A stretch of 14,857 nucleotides of DNA, taken from contig JABMNC010000030.1 of NCBI GenBank assembly GCA_013205365.1, positions 1 to 14,857 of the forward strand, read 5' to 3'. The notes beneath the pieces were generated by a model that saw nothing but the letters and a program-made list of their open reading frames with translations, searched no databases and had not been told where the DNA came from. This document shows positions 5,785 to 13,362 of this stretch, piece after piece (the first letter of the stretch is position 1; each line of letters starts with the position of its first letter). Source of the DNA: Cryomorphaceae bacterium. Lineage in GTDB: Bacteria; Bacteroidota; Bacteroidia; Flavobacteriales; Schleiferiaceae. The translations under genes and the position numbers were made by a program.

Positions 5785-6175
5785 TGGAGCTGGTGGGATT
5801 TGAACCCACGTCCAAACAAGGAAACCATGTGCTTTCTACATGCTTAGTGGGTCATTACTTTTCGACCGAAGGCCGGGGATCCACACCCTACCCTAAGCTT
5901 AGCCACTAAAATTTAAGAAGCCCTCAGTGGCCGGTGGCTTCCGGTTCCCTCATTTTCGGCACCCCTTAATCGAACTCCGTGGGACCGGGATTTCGAGGGA
6001 TGTCCTGCTTTCACGCCTGGCGCGAAACAAGCCTAATCTTCAATAAGAAAATTAAGCGGCAAGAGCGTAGTTGTACTCGCCTGTTGTTGTTCCCTGCATC
6101 TTTTAACGAGCGACATCAGGATAGCTCGGCATGCTTACACACCGCCTCGGCCTGCTGTCAAAACCGGTCAGCCCC
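5785..6175 (-). ncRNA. ssrA: Transfer-messenger RNA (tmRNA)
   Basis: The tmRNA rescues stalled ribosomes and adds a degradation tag, working with SmpB. The 5' end GGGGCTGACCGGTTTTGACA is the standard tmRNA start. The 3' end has the T arm GTGGGTTCAAATCCCAC and the acceptor strand CAGCTCC with discriminator A at 5785; CAGCTCC pairs with the 5' GGGGCTG (one G-U). CCA is not encoded and must be added. The mRNA-like part at 6052-6081 encodes GEYNYALAA and stops with TAA, preceded by AACAACAACA at the resume point. The length of 391 nt (without CCA) is normal. The first 18 nt overlap the end of the upstream plsC reading frame, whose TGA stop lies inside the tmRNA. A TACCTTTG box at 6197-6204 would start a precursor whose 5' leader is removed by RNase P. 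Confidence 0.97.
6052..6081 (-). other. ssrA: tmRNA proteolysis-tag reading frame (GEYNYALAA)
   Basis: Nine codons plus TAA encode Gly-Glu-Tyr-Asn-Tyr-Ala-Leu-Ala-Ala. The YALAA end is the part recognised by ClpXP and related proteases. Gly as first tag residue and the GE.NYALAA form are characteristic of Bacteroidota. The third position is Tyr here, where I recall Asn or Thr in common relatives. Confidence 0.93.
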
Positions 6176-6930
6176 AAAGCCTGCGTGCGCAGTCTTCAAA
6201 GGTACGTCGCGCCGAAGGTGCCACCGCACGAAGTTTTCAAACCTCTGCATTCCGCGCTCAGGGCAGGTCAAGCGCTGCGGGCGGCTGTAGCGCAGCGAAA
6301 CCGCAATCTGGGGCTCGCGCAGCAGCGTCCACAAATGCCTGAATAGGTGCGGAACGAATCCGCCTTTTAAATCGTGATAGTAGGCGGCTTTGCGGGTGCT
6401 GTAGCGGATAGCGACATACGTCACCGGCACGCCCGCCTCGGCTGCCGCCTTAAACATGCCCACGCGCACGGTGCTCGGAAGCACCCCGTCTGTCGTGCGC
6501 CCCTCAGGAAAAACAAATGCGCTGCGTTGAGCCCGCAAGGCCTCGAGAATGCACGGAACGATAAGCTTTCTCGATTCGGGGCACTTGCGCTGCACCCAGA
6601 TTGCGCCAATGGCCTGGGCCGCCCATCCCACAAATGGAAACCATTTGAACTCTCTCGCAGCTACGATTGCGTGGGCCTTCGGTCGTAGCACAAAAAGATG
6701 TCGAGGTACGAGGGGTGGTTGCCCATCAAAATGCTTGGTTCATTGGGCAAGTCCCCGATGCGTTCCACTTTGAGGTTCAGGTTGCGGTGCATCGCCCCAA
6801 TCCAGCCCAAAAAGAAGCGGTGGGCCCGTCGTGGACCGCCTACAAGGCGAATCAGGGGCAAGCTAAGCGCCAGCAGCGCAAAGAGCCAGCAGGCCGCGAA
6901 TATGCGCCAAATCGCGCGAAGTGAAGACAT
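6158..6930 (-). pseudogene. plsC: PlsC-type 1-acylglycerol-3-phosphate acyltransferase, frameshifted
   Basis: The family transfers an acyl group to lysophosphatidic acid in membrane phospholipid synthesis. Residues 1-77 (from the ATG at 6930) carry an N-terminal membrane helix (CWLFALLALSLPLIRLV) and the catalytic HX4D motif NHPSYLD (His72, Asp77). The frame then breaks: one branch stops at 6661, while the rest of the enzyme continues in the neighbouring frame. That part has LRPKAHAIVAAREFKWFPFVG, the FPEGRTTDG glycerophosphate-binding motif, and VPVTYVAIRY. One extra base in the T run at 6692-6696 (plus-strand A run) restores a full ~257-aa protein of normal length. A sequencing or assembly error in the homopolymer is the simplest explanation; a recent mutation or -1 slippage is possible. 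The true end at 6158 lies inside tmRNA. A loose promoter-like CAAGTTTG lies about 50 nt upstream of the ATG. Confidence 0.82.
6197..6204 (-). promoter_or_regulatory. -7 promoter element of ssrA, inside plsC
   Basis: TACCTTTG on the minus strand is an exact TAnnTTTG match and ends 21 nt before the mature tmRNA 5' end. This would give a precursor with a leader of roughly 15-18 nt. It overlaps the plsC coding sequence. No clear -33 element is seen. Confidence 0.45.
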
Positions 6931-7029
6931 TAAGATGCGTTTAGGTTGGCCGAAGTTTACGAATACTATTAGGTAAACCGTGCAAACTTGGGATAAGTTT
7001 TACGAGAAAAATTCAAGAGGATGGCCTTT

Positions 7030-7065
7030 GCGCCTTTGGCGCTTCAGCTAGTAACCAGTTACTAG
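7030..7065. repeat. Two hairpins after the TPR-like lipoprotein gene
   Basis: GCGCC-TTT-GGCGC (7030-7042) and CTAGTAAC-CA-GTTACTAG (7048-7065) are perfect inverted repeats just after the minus-strand stop codon at 7073. No T run follows on the minus strand, so an ordinary intrinsic terminator is not shown. They may still slow or process the 3' end. Confidence 0.5.
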
Positions 7066-7072
7066 TTACCAT

Positions 7073-8416
7073 CTAGGGCATGAAGCTGGGGTCCGCAATG
7101 GCCGCGCGCAGCTCACGGGCTGCCTTTGCCGCCAGGGCCGTCCGAACCTGGTCGCGCATCATGGGCACCACCGACGGATCAAATCGCGTGCGAAAACGTC
7201 CGTCGAGCGACGACTTGGATCCGCGGTTCACGCGGTCGCCGGGCTTGTCTTCTTGAATACTGGACCACTGCCCGGGGTAAAGATTGCCTGCGTCGCCGCT
7301 GTATTCCGAGCTGGCAATGATGCGTTCCATCTGCTCCGAAACTTCGCGCTGGCTTAAAATCCGGCTGCCCTGCATCAGCTTGGCGTTGAGTGCTCCGCGC
7401 ACGTACACCCGGTAGTCGACGTCGTAGTAGAGCACCTTGATGAAGCGCTCCTCTTTTTTGGTACTGCCGTCGGGCTGCTTCACGTCGTAGGTTTCACGGC
7501 GGTAGCCCTGGCGCTCGTAGCGCGTCATGGTGCCTGGAACCTCAGTCCAGTCGGTCATTTCAAGTTCTATAATGTAGTCGGGCTGAGTCGTCGCCGCAAA
7601 GCGCGCCTGCTCCGACCAGTCAACCCACTCGATGAAGGGGTCGTTCAAGGCACGAACCTGGCTGAACAGCTCCCCCCTGAGGCCCACGGCGAGGTTCATC
7701 TCTTGGCGGGTAGGGGCAATGACGTCGCGGAGTCCTACGGTAACGCGGCCCGCGGCCACGGCCGAATCCATTAGGGCGCGGCTGTCTCGGTAGGTAGTAC
7801 CAATCTTGGCCTCCATGGCCGAGAACTGGTCGTGGGCGCCTCTCCACATGCGGTTTTGAAGGCGTCGAATGCCTTCTTGGTACATCGGTGTTGCGACCGC
7901 TTCGCGCCATTCGCCGCGGAGTACCTCGTTGTCGGGGTCGTACTTCAGGGCCTGCGTGAGCAGGCGTTCAGCTCCGTCGTAGTCCTGGGCTGCAAGGGCG
8001 GAGGCTCCTTCGCGGCGCAGCTTGGCTACGTGGCCGGCGCGGGCGCTTGCGAATTCGCTGGCGGCTTCGGCGGTTCCGGTAAGAAGCACCCCGGCTCGGT
8101 TGGCACGGTCCTCAAGGTCCTTAGCGCGCACGTAGGCATCTAGGGCCCCCACTGTTTCGACCGCCGAATTCAGTTTGCGAAATTCCGCCACCTGAAGGGC
8201 CACCTCGCGATTGCCCAGGCGCTTGACCTCGGCGGCGGCGTTGACACTGCTTCTTTTGGATTCTAAAGCCTGAATTGCAGAGACGGTTGCCTCATAGGAC
8301 AGTCCGGACTCCTCAAGACGCGCGCTGCGGCGAAGGGCTTTCTGGGCGGGTGAACATGAAAAAACCGCAGCAGCCAGGGCCATTGCGGTTAGTAATTTCA
8401 GTGAGGCAGCTTTCAT
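7073..8416 (-). CDS. Periplasmic/outer-membrane lipoprotein with a TPR-like repeat
   Basis: A 447-aa protein from the ATG at 8416. I prefer this start to the GTG two codons earlier because it gives a clean signal (MKAASLKLLTAMALAAAVFSC; Cys21 lipidated). Residues ~25-130 are Ala/Glu/Arg-rich and helical, probably coiled. A TPR-like unit AAQDYDGAERLLTQALKYDP lies around residues 140-165. The second half is mixed alpha/beta with YIIELEMTDW, KVLYYDVDYRVYVRGALNAK and a basic Ala-rich C-terminus; no named family is recognised. It follows rpoD by 24 nt on the same strand and may be cotranscribed. It probably anchors to the envelope and mediates protein contacts, which is inference from the TPR-like repeat. 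Confidence 0.8.
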   Translation of the reverse strand: MKAASLKLLTAMALAAAVFSCSPAQKALRRSARLEESGLSYEATVSAIQALESKRSSVNAAAEVKRLGNREVALQVAEFRKLNSAVETVGALDAYVRAKDLEDRANRAGVLLTGTAEAASEFASARAGHVAKLRREGASALAAQDYDGAERLLTQALKYDPDNEVLRGEWREAVATPMYQEGIRRLQNRMWRGAHDQFSAMEAKIGTTYRDSRALMDSAVAAGRVTVGLRDVIAPTRQEMNLAVGLRGELFSQVRALNDPFIEWVDWSEQARFAATTQPDYIIELEMTDWTEVPGTMTRYERQGYRRETYDVKQPDGSTKKEERFIKVLYYDVDYRVYVRGALNAKLMQGSRILSQREVSEQMERIIASSEYSGDAGNLYPGQWSSIQEDKPGDRVNRGSKSSLDGRFRTRFDPSVVPMMRDQVRTALAAKAARELRAAIADPSFMP

Positions 8417-8440
8417 GCCCACTAAGGTACAGCCTTCGTC

Positions 8441-9304
8441 TTAACCCAAGTAGGTCTTAAGAATCTTGCTTCGCGTAGCGTGCTTAAGACGACGAATTGC
8501 CTTCTCCTTGATCTGCCGAACACGCTCGCGCGTGAGGTCAAACTTTTCGCCAATTTCTTCGAGCGTCAAAGGGTGCTGCCCGTTGAGTCCGAAGTAAAGT
8601 CGAATTACGTCGCCTTCGCGAGGCGTCAGGGTAGACAGTGATCGCTCAATCTCAGTGCGGAGGGAGTCTACCATCAAGTCGTCGTCAGGATTCGGACTGT
8701 CGTGCGAATTCAAAACGTCGTAGAGGTTGCTGTCCTCGCCTTCGACGAGCGGAGCATCCATGGACACGTGCCTTCCGCTGTTGCGCAAGGACTCCTTCAC
8801 ATCCATTTCACTCATTTCGAGTCGTGTGGCAATTTCTTCGGCACTAGGCGGACGCTGGTGCTGCTGCTCGAGCGAGGCATAGGCCTTGTTGATCTTGTTT
8901 ATGGATCCGATCTTGTTCAGCGGAAGCCGCACAATACGACTCTGCTCGGCCAAGGCCTGAAGAATCGATTGGCGAATCCACCAAACCGCATAGGAGATAA
9001 ACTTAAATCCGCGCGTTTCGTCAAACCTTTGTGCCGCCTTAATCAAGCCGAGGTTGCCCTCGTTAATTAAGTCAGGAAGCGTAAGACCTTGATTCTGGTA
9101 CTGCTTCGAAACCGAAACAACAAACCTAAGGTTTGCCTTGGTCAACTTCTCGAGCGCGCGCTGGTCACCTGCTTTGATTCGCTGGGCAAGCTCCACCTCC
9201 TCATCGGCGGTAATGAGCTCAACCTTACCAATCTCTTGCAGGTATTTGTCCAGCGAAGCGGTTTCGCGGTTGGTGACCTGCTTGGTGATCTTTAACTGAC
9301 GCAT
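8441..9304 (-). CDS. rpoD: Primary sigma factor, Bacteroidota type
   Basis: A 287-aa sigma-70 factor that directs RNA polymerase to housekeeping promoters. It starts MRQLKITKQVTNRET, the usual Bacteroidota N-terminus, and lacks the long region 1.1 and the non-conserved insert of proteobacterial RpoD. Region 1.2 is SLDKYLQEIGKVELITADEE. Region 2 includes DLINEGNLGLIKAAQRFD and FKFISYAVWWIRQSI, covering core binding and -10 melting. Region 3 has RPPSAEEIATRLEMSEMDV. Region 4.2 has LTLEEIGEKFDLTRERVRQI, the helix-turn-helix that reads the -33 element. It starts 45 nt after the pnp stop and is followed 24 nt later by a lipoprotein gene, so a pnp-rpoD-lipoprotein transcript is likely. No strong separate promoter is seen. 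Confidence 0.97.
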   Translation of the reverse strand: MRQLKITKQVTNRETASLDKYLQEIGKVELITADEEVELAQRIKAGDQRALEKLTKANLRFVVSVSKQYQNQGLTLPDLINEGNLGLIKAAQRFDETRGFKFISYAVWWIRQSILQALAEQSRIVRLPLNKIGSINKINKAYASLEQQHQRPPSAEEIATRLEMSEMDVKESLRNSGRHVSMDAPLVEGEDSNLYDVLNSHDSPNPDDDLMVDSLRTEIERSLSTLTPREGDVIRLYFGLNGQHPLTLEEIGEKFDLTRERVRQIKEKAIRRLKHATRSKILKTYLG

Positions 9305-9349
9305 GGGCGGATTCTTAGAACGCTAAAATTAAACGAATAAATGACTTAA

Positions 9350-12034
9350 TTATTTATTGCGGCTGCCAAAAAGCGAGCTAAAAAAGCCCTTGCGTTCTGG
9401 TTCCTTGGGCGAGTCGTTGCGCTTCACACGGTTTGCACCTCCGGGGCGGCTTCCGCCACGGTTTGGTCCACCTGCTCCACGGTTACCTCCTCCACGATTT
9501 CCTTCGGCTCGCGGACGATCGTCCCTAGCTGGGCGGTCTTCGCGTGCTGGGCGGTCTTCGCGTGCTGGGCGGTCTTCGCGTGCTGGACGGTCTTCGCGTG
9601 CTGGACGGTCTTCGCGTGCTGGACGGTCTTCGCGTGCTGGACGGTCTTCGCGTGCTGGACGATCGCCTTGGTCAGTGCGCTGCTCGCCTCGGGGACGGCT
9701 GCGTTCGCTTCGGCCACGGTCTTCACGGTTCTCGCCGCCTTCTGACGGGGAACCCTCGCTGTCGCCACCCTCAGAACGCTCCTCACGAGCAGGACGCTCG
9801 CTGCGGGGTCCGCGGTCACGGTATCCATCGCGTCCGCCACGGTCTCCACGGTCGCCTCTCGGCTCGCGGGGTCCTCGGTCTTCGCGCGGACGCTCTTCGC
9901 GCTCCACATAGCCTTCAGGCTTCTCAAGCAGTGCCTTACGAGACAAGCGAAGCTTGCCCTTATCGTCCACGCTAAGCAATTTTACTTGAACACGGTCTCC
10001 CTCTTGGTAGAGGTCCGACGGATTCTCAATGCGCTTCCAGTCCATTTCTGAAACGTGCAGTAGGCCTTCGGTATTGCGACCAATTTCTACGAACACTCCA
10101 AACGTTTGAACGCCGCGAACTACACCTTCGTAGATCTTATCAATCTCGGGGATGAAGCAAATTCCGCGCACAATTTCTTCGGCGCGCCTCATTCCGTCAG
10201 GGTCAATTCCGCTAATTTCTACGCGGCCAAAGTCTCCCACTTCCTCAATGGTAATGGTTGTTCCCGTTTCTGCTTGAATGCCTTGAATGACTTTACCGCC
10301 GGGTCCGATGACACCTCCAATAAAGTTCTTTGGAATCTCAAGACGAACCATTTTAGGAGCGTGAGCCTTCAGCTCAACACGCACTGCAGGCACGGCCTCT
10401 AGCATCTTAGCTAGAATGTGGGCACGTCCGTCGCGGGCTTGGTTAAGCGCTTGCTCCATGATCTCAAAACTCAAGCCTTGAATCTTAATGTCCATTTGGC
10501 ATGCGGTGATGCCATTGGCAGTACCGGTAACCTTAAAGTCCATATCTCCCAAGTGGTCCTCGTCGCCAAGAATGTCGCTTAGTACGGCAAACTTGCCGGT
10601 CTCAGGGTTGGTAATCAAGCCCATCGCGATTCCGCTAACCGGACGCGTAATGGGAATACCGGCGTCCATCAGTGCAAGCGTTCCCGCACAAACAGTAGCC
10701 ATAGAGCTGGAACCGTTGGATTCTAGAATATCCGAAACGATGCGAATGGTGTAGGCGTTCTCAGCCGGAATCATCTTCTTAAGAGCTCGCTGGGCTAGGT
10801 TGCCATGACCGATTTCGCGGCGGCTGGTTCCTCGGAGCATGCGCGCCTCTCCCGTAGAAAAAGGAGGGAAGTTGTAGTGCAGGTAAAAGCGCTCGTCGCC
10901 CATAAAGGTGGCAGCATCAATGCGGTTGCTGTCCAAGGCGGTTCCAAGCGTAACGGTAGTAAACGATTGCGTTTCGCCGCGGGTGAACAGGGCACATCCG
11001 TGCGGACCAGGAAGCACGTCAGTCTCGCACCAAATAGGGCGGATTTCGGTAGTGGATCGTCCGTCGAGGCGCTTGCCGTTCTCAAGAATTTGATTCCGCA
11101 TTGCTTGGTACTCAACATCGTGGTAGTAAACCTTGGCGAGTGAAGCATGCTGGCTCTTCTCTTCTTCGGTCATGGTGGCCATGAACTCGGTAAAGACCGC
11201 CTTGAATGCAACACTGCGCTCGGCTTTGTTGGTCAATGCTCGGCCGGCTACTTCAAAGGCTCCGGCGTAAGTGGCCTCATGGACGCGCTTCTTTAGCTCG
11301 GGATTGTGGCTCTCGTGGTTGTAAGTACGCTTGGGATTTGCTCCTTCTACGTGGGCTGCAAGAGCAACCTGAGCGGCGCATTGAACCTTAATGGCATCAT
11401 GGGCAACGCGAATCGCTTCGAGCATTTCGCCTTCAGAAACCTCATTCATTTCACCTTCGACCATCACTACGCTGTCGCTTGAGGCTCCGATCATCATTTC
11501 GATGTCTGCTTCCTCAAGCTGCGCTGGGCTTGGGTTAATTACAAATTCACCGTTCACACGGGCCACACGCACCTCAGAGATGGGTCCCTTGAAGGGCACA
11601 TCGCTCACGGCTAAAGCCGCAGACGCAGCAAGACCGGCAAGACTGTCGGCAGCTACCTCTGGGTCAAAAGACAGCAGGGTGATGATTACTTGGGTCTCTG
11701 CGTGGTAGTCCTCCGGAAAGAGGGGGCGAAGCACGCGGTCAACCAGACGTGCCACGAGAATCTCGCGGTCGCTTGGGCGGCCTTCGCGCTTTAGAAATCC
11801 GCCTGGAACACGTCCGGCAGACGCAAACTTCTCTTTGTACTCCACCGTTAGGGGCATGAAGTCCACGCCTTCGCGCGCTTCGGGAGCTGCTACAACCGTA
11901 GCTAAAAGGGCAGTGCCGCCGCAGCGGACTAAGACCGAACCGTCGGCCTGACGGGCCATGCGGCCAGTTTCTAGGGTGATGGTACGACCATCGGGGAGTG
12001 TAATCTCTTGGATTACGGGTAGGGGAGCTTTCAT
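9350..12034 (-). CDS. pnp: Polyribonucleotide nucleotidyltransferase (PNPase) with long charged tail
   Basis: PNPase degrades RNA 3' to 5' with phosphate and works in mRNA and sRNA turnover. This 894-aa protein has two RNase PH domains: residues ~10-145 and ~310-550. The second carries the metal-binding SDILGDEDHLGDMDF (Asp487, Asp493). A KH domain follows with the GPGGK loop at 577-581, then an S1 domain at ~633-701 (YEGVVRGVQTFGVFVEIG...LLHVSEMDW). Family members are usually ~700-750 aa. Here residues ~705-894 add a disordered tail rich in Arg, Glu, Asp and Gly, with seven tandem RPARED units, then RGGGNRGAGG and a C-terminal GFFSSLFGSRNK. The tail probably binds RNA or partner proteins. 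The gene follows rpsO (as in many bacteria) and precedes rpoD. Confidence 0.97.
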   Translation of the reverse strand: MKAPLPVIQEITLPDGRTITLETGRMARQADGSVLVRCGGTALLATVVAAPEAREGVDFMPLTVEYKEKFASAGRVPGGFLKREGRPSDREILVARLVDRVLRPLFPEDYHAETQVIITLLSFDPEVAADSLAGLAASAALAVSDVPFKGPISEVRVARVNGEFVINPSPAQLEEADIEMMIGASSDSVVMVEGEMNEVSEGEMLEAIRVAHDAIKVQCAAQVALAAHVEGANPKRTYNHESHNPELKKRVHEATYAGAFEVAGRALTNKAERSVAFKAVFTEFMATMTEEEKSQHASLAKVYYHDVEYQAMRNQILENGKRLDGRSTTEIRPIWCETDVLPGPHGCALFTRGETQSFTTVTLGTALDSNRIDAATFMGDERFYLHYNFPPFSTGEARMLRGTSRREIGHGNLAQRALKKMIPAENAYTIRIVSDILESNGSSSMATVCAGTLALMDAGIPITRPVSGIAMGLITNPETGKFAVLSDILGDEDHLGDMDFKVTGTANGITACQMDIKIQGLSFEIMEQALNQARDGRAHILAKMLEAVPAVRVELKAHAPKMVRLEIPKNFIGGVIGPGGKVIQGIQAETGTTITIEEVGDFGRVEISGIDPDGMRRAEEIVRGICFIPEIDKIYEGVVRGVQTFGVFVEIGRNTEGLLHVSEMDWKRIENPSDLYQEGDRVQVKLLSVDDKGKLRLSRKALLEKPEGYVEREERPREDRGPREPRGDRGDRGGRDGYRDRGPRSERPAREERSEGGDSEGSPSEGGENREDRGRSERSRPRGEQRTDQGDRPAREDRPAREDRPAREDRPAREDRPAREDRPAREDRPAREDRPARDDRPRAEGNRGGGNRGAGGPNRGGSRPGGANRVKRNDSPKEPERKGFFSSLFGSRNK
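9529..9654. repeat. 18-bp tandem repeat, seven copies, in the pnp tail
   Basis: Seven in-frame 18-bp units, each encoding RPARED on the minus strand. The units differ at one position only: the first three on the plus strand read CTGGGCGG and the last four CTGGACGG, a synonymous Arg change. Partial units flank both ends (RPARDD on one side). Near identity at DNA level points to recent expansion, so copy number may vary between strains. Confidence 0.93.
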
Positions 12035-12075
12035 TTTCTCAATTGCGAATTAATGGGGTCTCGTTTAGGAACAGC

Positions 12076-12102
12076 AAAAGGCAACCTTTTTGGGATTGCC
12101 TT
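12076..12102 (-). terminator. Terminator or attenuator between rpsO and pnp
   Basis: On the minus strand AAGGCAA and TTGCCTT form a 7-bp stem with an 11-nt loop, followed by only a short T run (TTTTG). It starts 27 nt after the rpsO stop. It is weak and would probably allow read-through into pnp, similar in position to the leaky terminator known between rpsO and pnp in E. coli. Confidence 0.5.
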
Positions 12103-12128
12103 AGCGTAGACATCGTACGAGGACGACC

Positions 12129-12398
12129 TTACTTACGTAGGCCGAGTTTTTCGATGATTGCACGGTAGCGGTTAATTTCTGTGCTGTATAAATAGTCCAG
12201 AAGGCTACGGCGCTTGCCCACCAAGCGAACGAGAGAACGCTCGGTGTTAAAATCCTTACGGTTCTTTTTCAAGTGCTCCGTAAGATAGTTAATACGATAA
12301 GTAAATAATGCGATTTGGCCTTCAGGCTTTCCGGTATCTTTATCAGATTCGCCGTGAATGGAGAAGATCTCACGCTTCTTTTCAGGATTTAGGTACAT
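12129..12398 (-). CDS. rpsO: 30S ribosomal protein S15
   Basis: S15 binds 16S rRNA helices early in 30S subunit assembly. The 89-aa protein starts MYLNPEKKREIFSIHG, has GKPEGQIALFTYRI for helix 1/2, and ends with RRSLLDYLYSTEINRYRAIIEKLGLRK, the conserved S15 C-terminus. An in-frame ATG exists at 12455, but the family starts at MYLNPEKK and the upstream ATG overlaps the -7 promoter box at 12453-12460, so the start at 12398 is chosen. The 5' leader contains a 6-bp hairpin at 12434-12448. S15 represses its own mRNA in several bacteria, and this hairpin could take part in that, but no match to a known S15 leader is shown. pnp follows after 94 nt. Confidence 0.97.
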   Translation of the reverse strand: MYLNPEKKREIFSIHGESDKDTGKPEGQIALFTYRINYLTEHLKKNRKDFNTERSLVRLVGKRRSLLDYLYSTEINRYRAIIEKLGLRK

Positions 12399-12433
12399 GC
12401 CTTGATCGATTTCGATGGTTGTGCTGTAATATG

Positions 12434-12448
12434 CCTCGACGTTCGAGG
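12434..12448 (-). promoter_or_regulatory. Hairpin in the rpsO leader
   Basis: CCTCGA-CGT-TCGAGG on the plus strand (same stem on the minus strand) forms a 6-bp hairpin with a triloop, at or very near the predicted transcript 5' end. It could be a stability element or part of an S15 autoregulatory site; sequence alone does not decide. Confidence 0.35.
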
Positions 12449-12452
12449 TGGG

Positions 12453-12460
12453 CAAAGATA
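12453..12460 (-). promoter_or_regulatory. -7 promoter element of rpsO-pnp
   Basis: TATCTTTG on the minus strand is an exact TAnnTTTG match, 54 nt upstream of the rpsO start codon, in the 86-nt gap after accD. No clear TTTG at -33. Confidence 0.5.
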
Positions 12461-12484
12461 CTAAAAATACCGAAGTGCCCGACG

Positions 12485-13351
12485 CTAGGCGAGGGGAGGG
12501 GCCTCATTGAGCACGGCCCTAAGCCAGTTCGCTAGGGTCGTCTTAAGTTTTGCACGCTCAGAAATTTGGTCGACAAAGCCATGTTCCAGCAAAAATTCCG
12601 CGGTCTGGAATCCTTCCGGAAGGTCTTTCCCGATGGTCTCCTTCACCACCCGAGGGCCAGCAAAACCAATAAGGGCACCGGGTTCGGCAATGTGAATGTC
12701 TCCGAGCATGGCATAGGATGCCGTCACGCCTCCGGTAGTTGGGTCAGTCAGCACCGAGGCATAGGGAAGGCCCGCTTCGTCGAGTTGGGCGAGTTTTGCC
12801 GACGTTTTTACCATCTGCATCAGGGAGTAGGCCGCTTCCATCATGCGGGCTCCGCCCGATTTGCTGACCATGATAAAGGGCTGCTTGTTCAGGCGGGCGT
12901 GGTCGATTGCGCGAGCGATTTTCTCACCCACCACAGAGCCCATAGAGCCCCCGATGAACTTAAAGTTCATGGCGGCAATGGTAACGTTTATGCCGTCGAG
13001 AGCACCCGTGCCGCTGGTAAGCGCATCGGTTAGGCCGGTCTTGGCTCGGGTCGCCTTCAGCCGGTCGGCATAGGCCTTGGTATCCACAAAATTTAAAGGG
13101 TCTGCCGAGGCAATATTGGCGTCGAGTTCCACGAATTGTCCGCCGTCAAAGAGAAAGCTGAAGTACTCGGCTGCATCTATGGGATTGTGGTGCCCGCAGT
13201 TGCTGCAAACCCAAAGCTTGGCCTTGTGTTCCTCGATGTCGACCATAACCTTGCATTTTGGGCATAGGTGCCATAGTCCGTCGGGGCTATCCTTCTTTTC
13301 TTCGGTCGGAGTCGTGATCGACTCTCCTTTGCGTTGAAACCATTTAGGCAT
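12485..13351 (-). CDS. accD: Acetyl-CoA carboxylase carboxyltransferase subunit beta
   Basis: AccD, with AccA, transfers the carboxyl group from carboxybiotin to acetyl-CoA to form malonyl-CoA for fatty acid synthesis. The 288-aa protein starts MPKWFQRK. It has the N-terminal zinc ribbon CPKC...CSNC (Cys30, Cys33, Cys49, Cys52) preceded by GLWHLCPKC. The crotonase-like carboxyltransferase core follows with GGSMGSVVGEKIARAIDHA, SGGARMMEAAYSLMQM and LTDPTTGGVTASYAMLGDI, then GFAGPRVVKETIGKDLPEGF near the C-terminus. The length is normal. It starts 11 nt after the fbaB stop, so both are probably read from the fbaB promoter. Confidence 0.97.
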   Translation of the reverse strand: MPKWFQRKGESITTPTEEKKDSPDGLWHLCPKCKVMVDIEEHKAKLWVCSNCGHHNPIDAAEYFSFLFDGGQFVELDANIASADPLNFVDTKAYADRLKATRAKTGLTDALTSGTGALDGINVTIAAMNFKFIGGSMGSVVGEKIARAIDHARLNKQPFIMVSKSGGARMMEAAYSLMQMVKTSAKLAQLDEAGLPYASVLTDPTTGGVTASYAMLGDIHIAEPGALIGFAGPRVVKETIGKDLPEGFQTAEFLLEHGFVDQISERAKLKTTLANWLRAVLNEAPPLA

Positions 13352-13362
13352 GAGCTGCGCAG

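Noticed and set aside
5979..6346. Plus-strand open frames across the ssrA/plsC junction
   Set aside because: They are antisense to tmRNA and to the conserved acyltransferase C-terminus, which explain the sequence fully.
9357..9911. Long plus-strand open frame (Arg/Ser-rich) opposite the pnp tail
   Set aside because: It is a mirror of the tandem repeat and GC-rich codons of pnp, with low-complexity composition and no start context.
12399..12455. N-terminal extension of S15 from an upstream in-frame ATG
   Set aside because: The extra 19 residues do not look like S15, the family starts at MYLNPEKK, and the upstream ATG overlaps a perfect TAnnTTTG promoter box and a leader hairpin.
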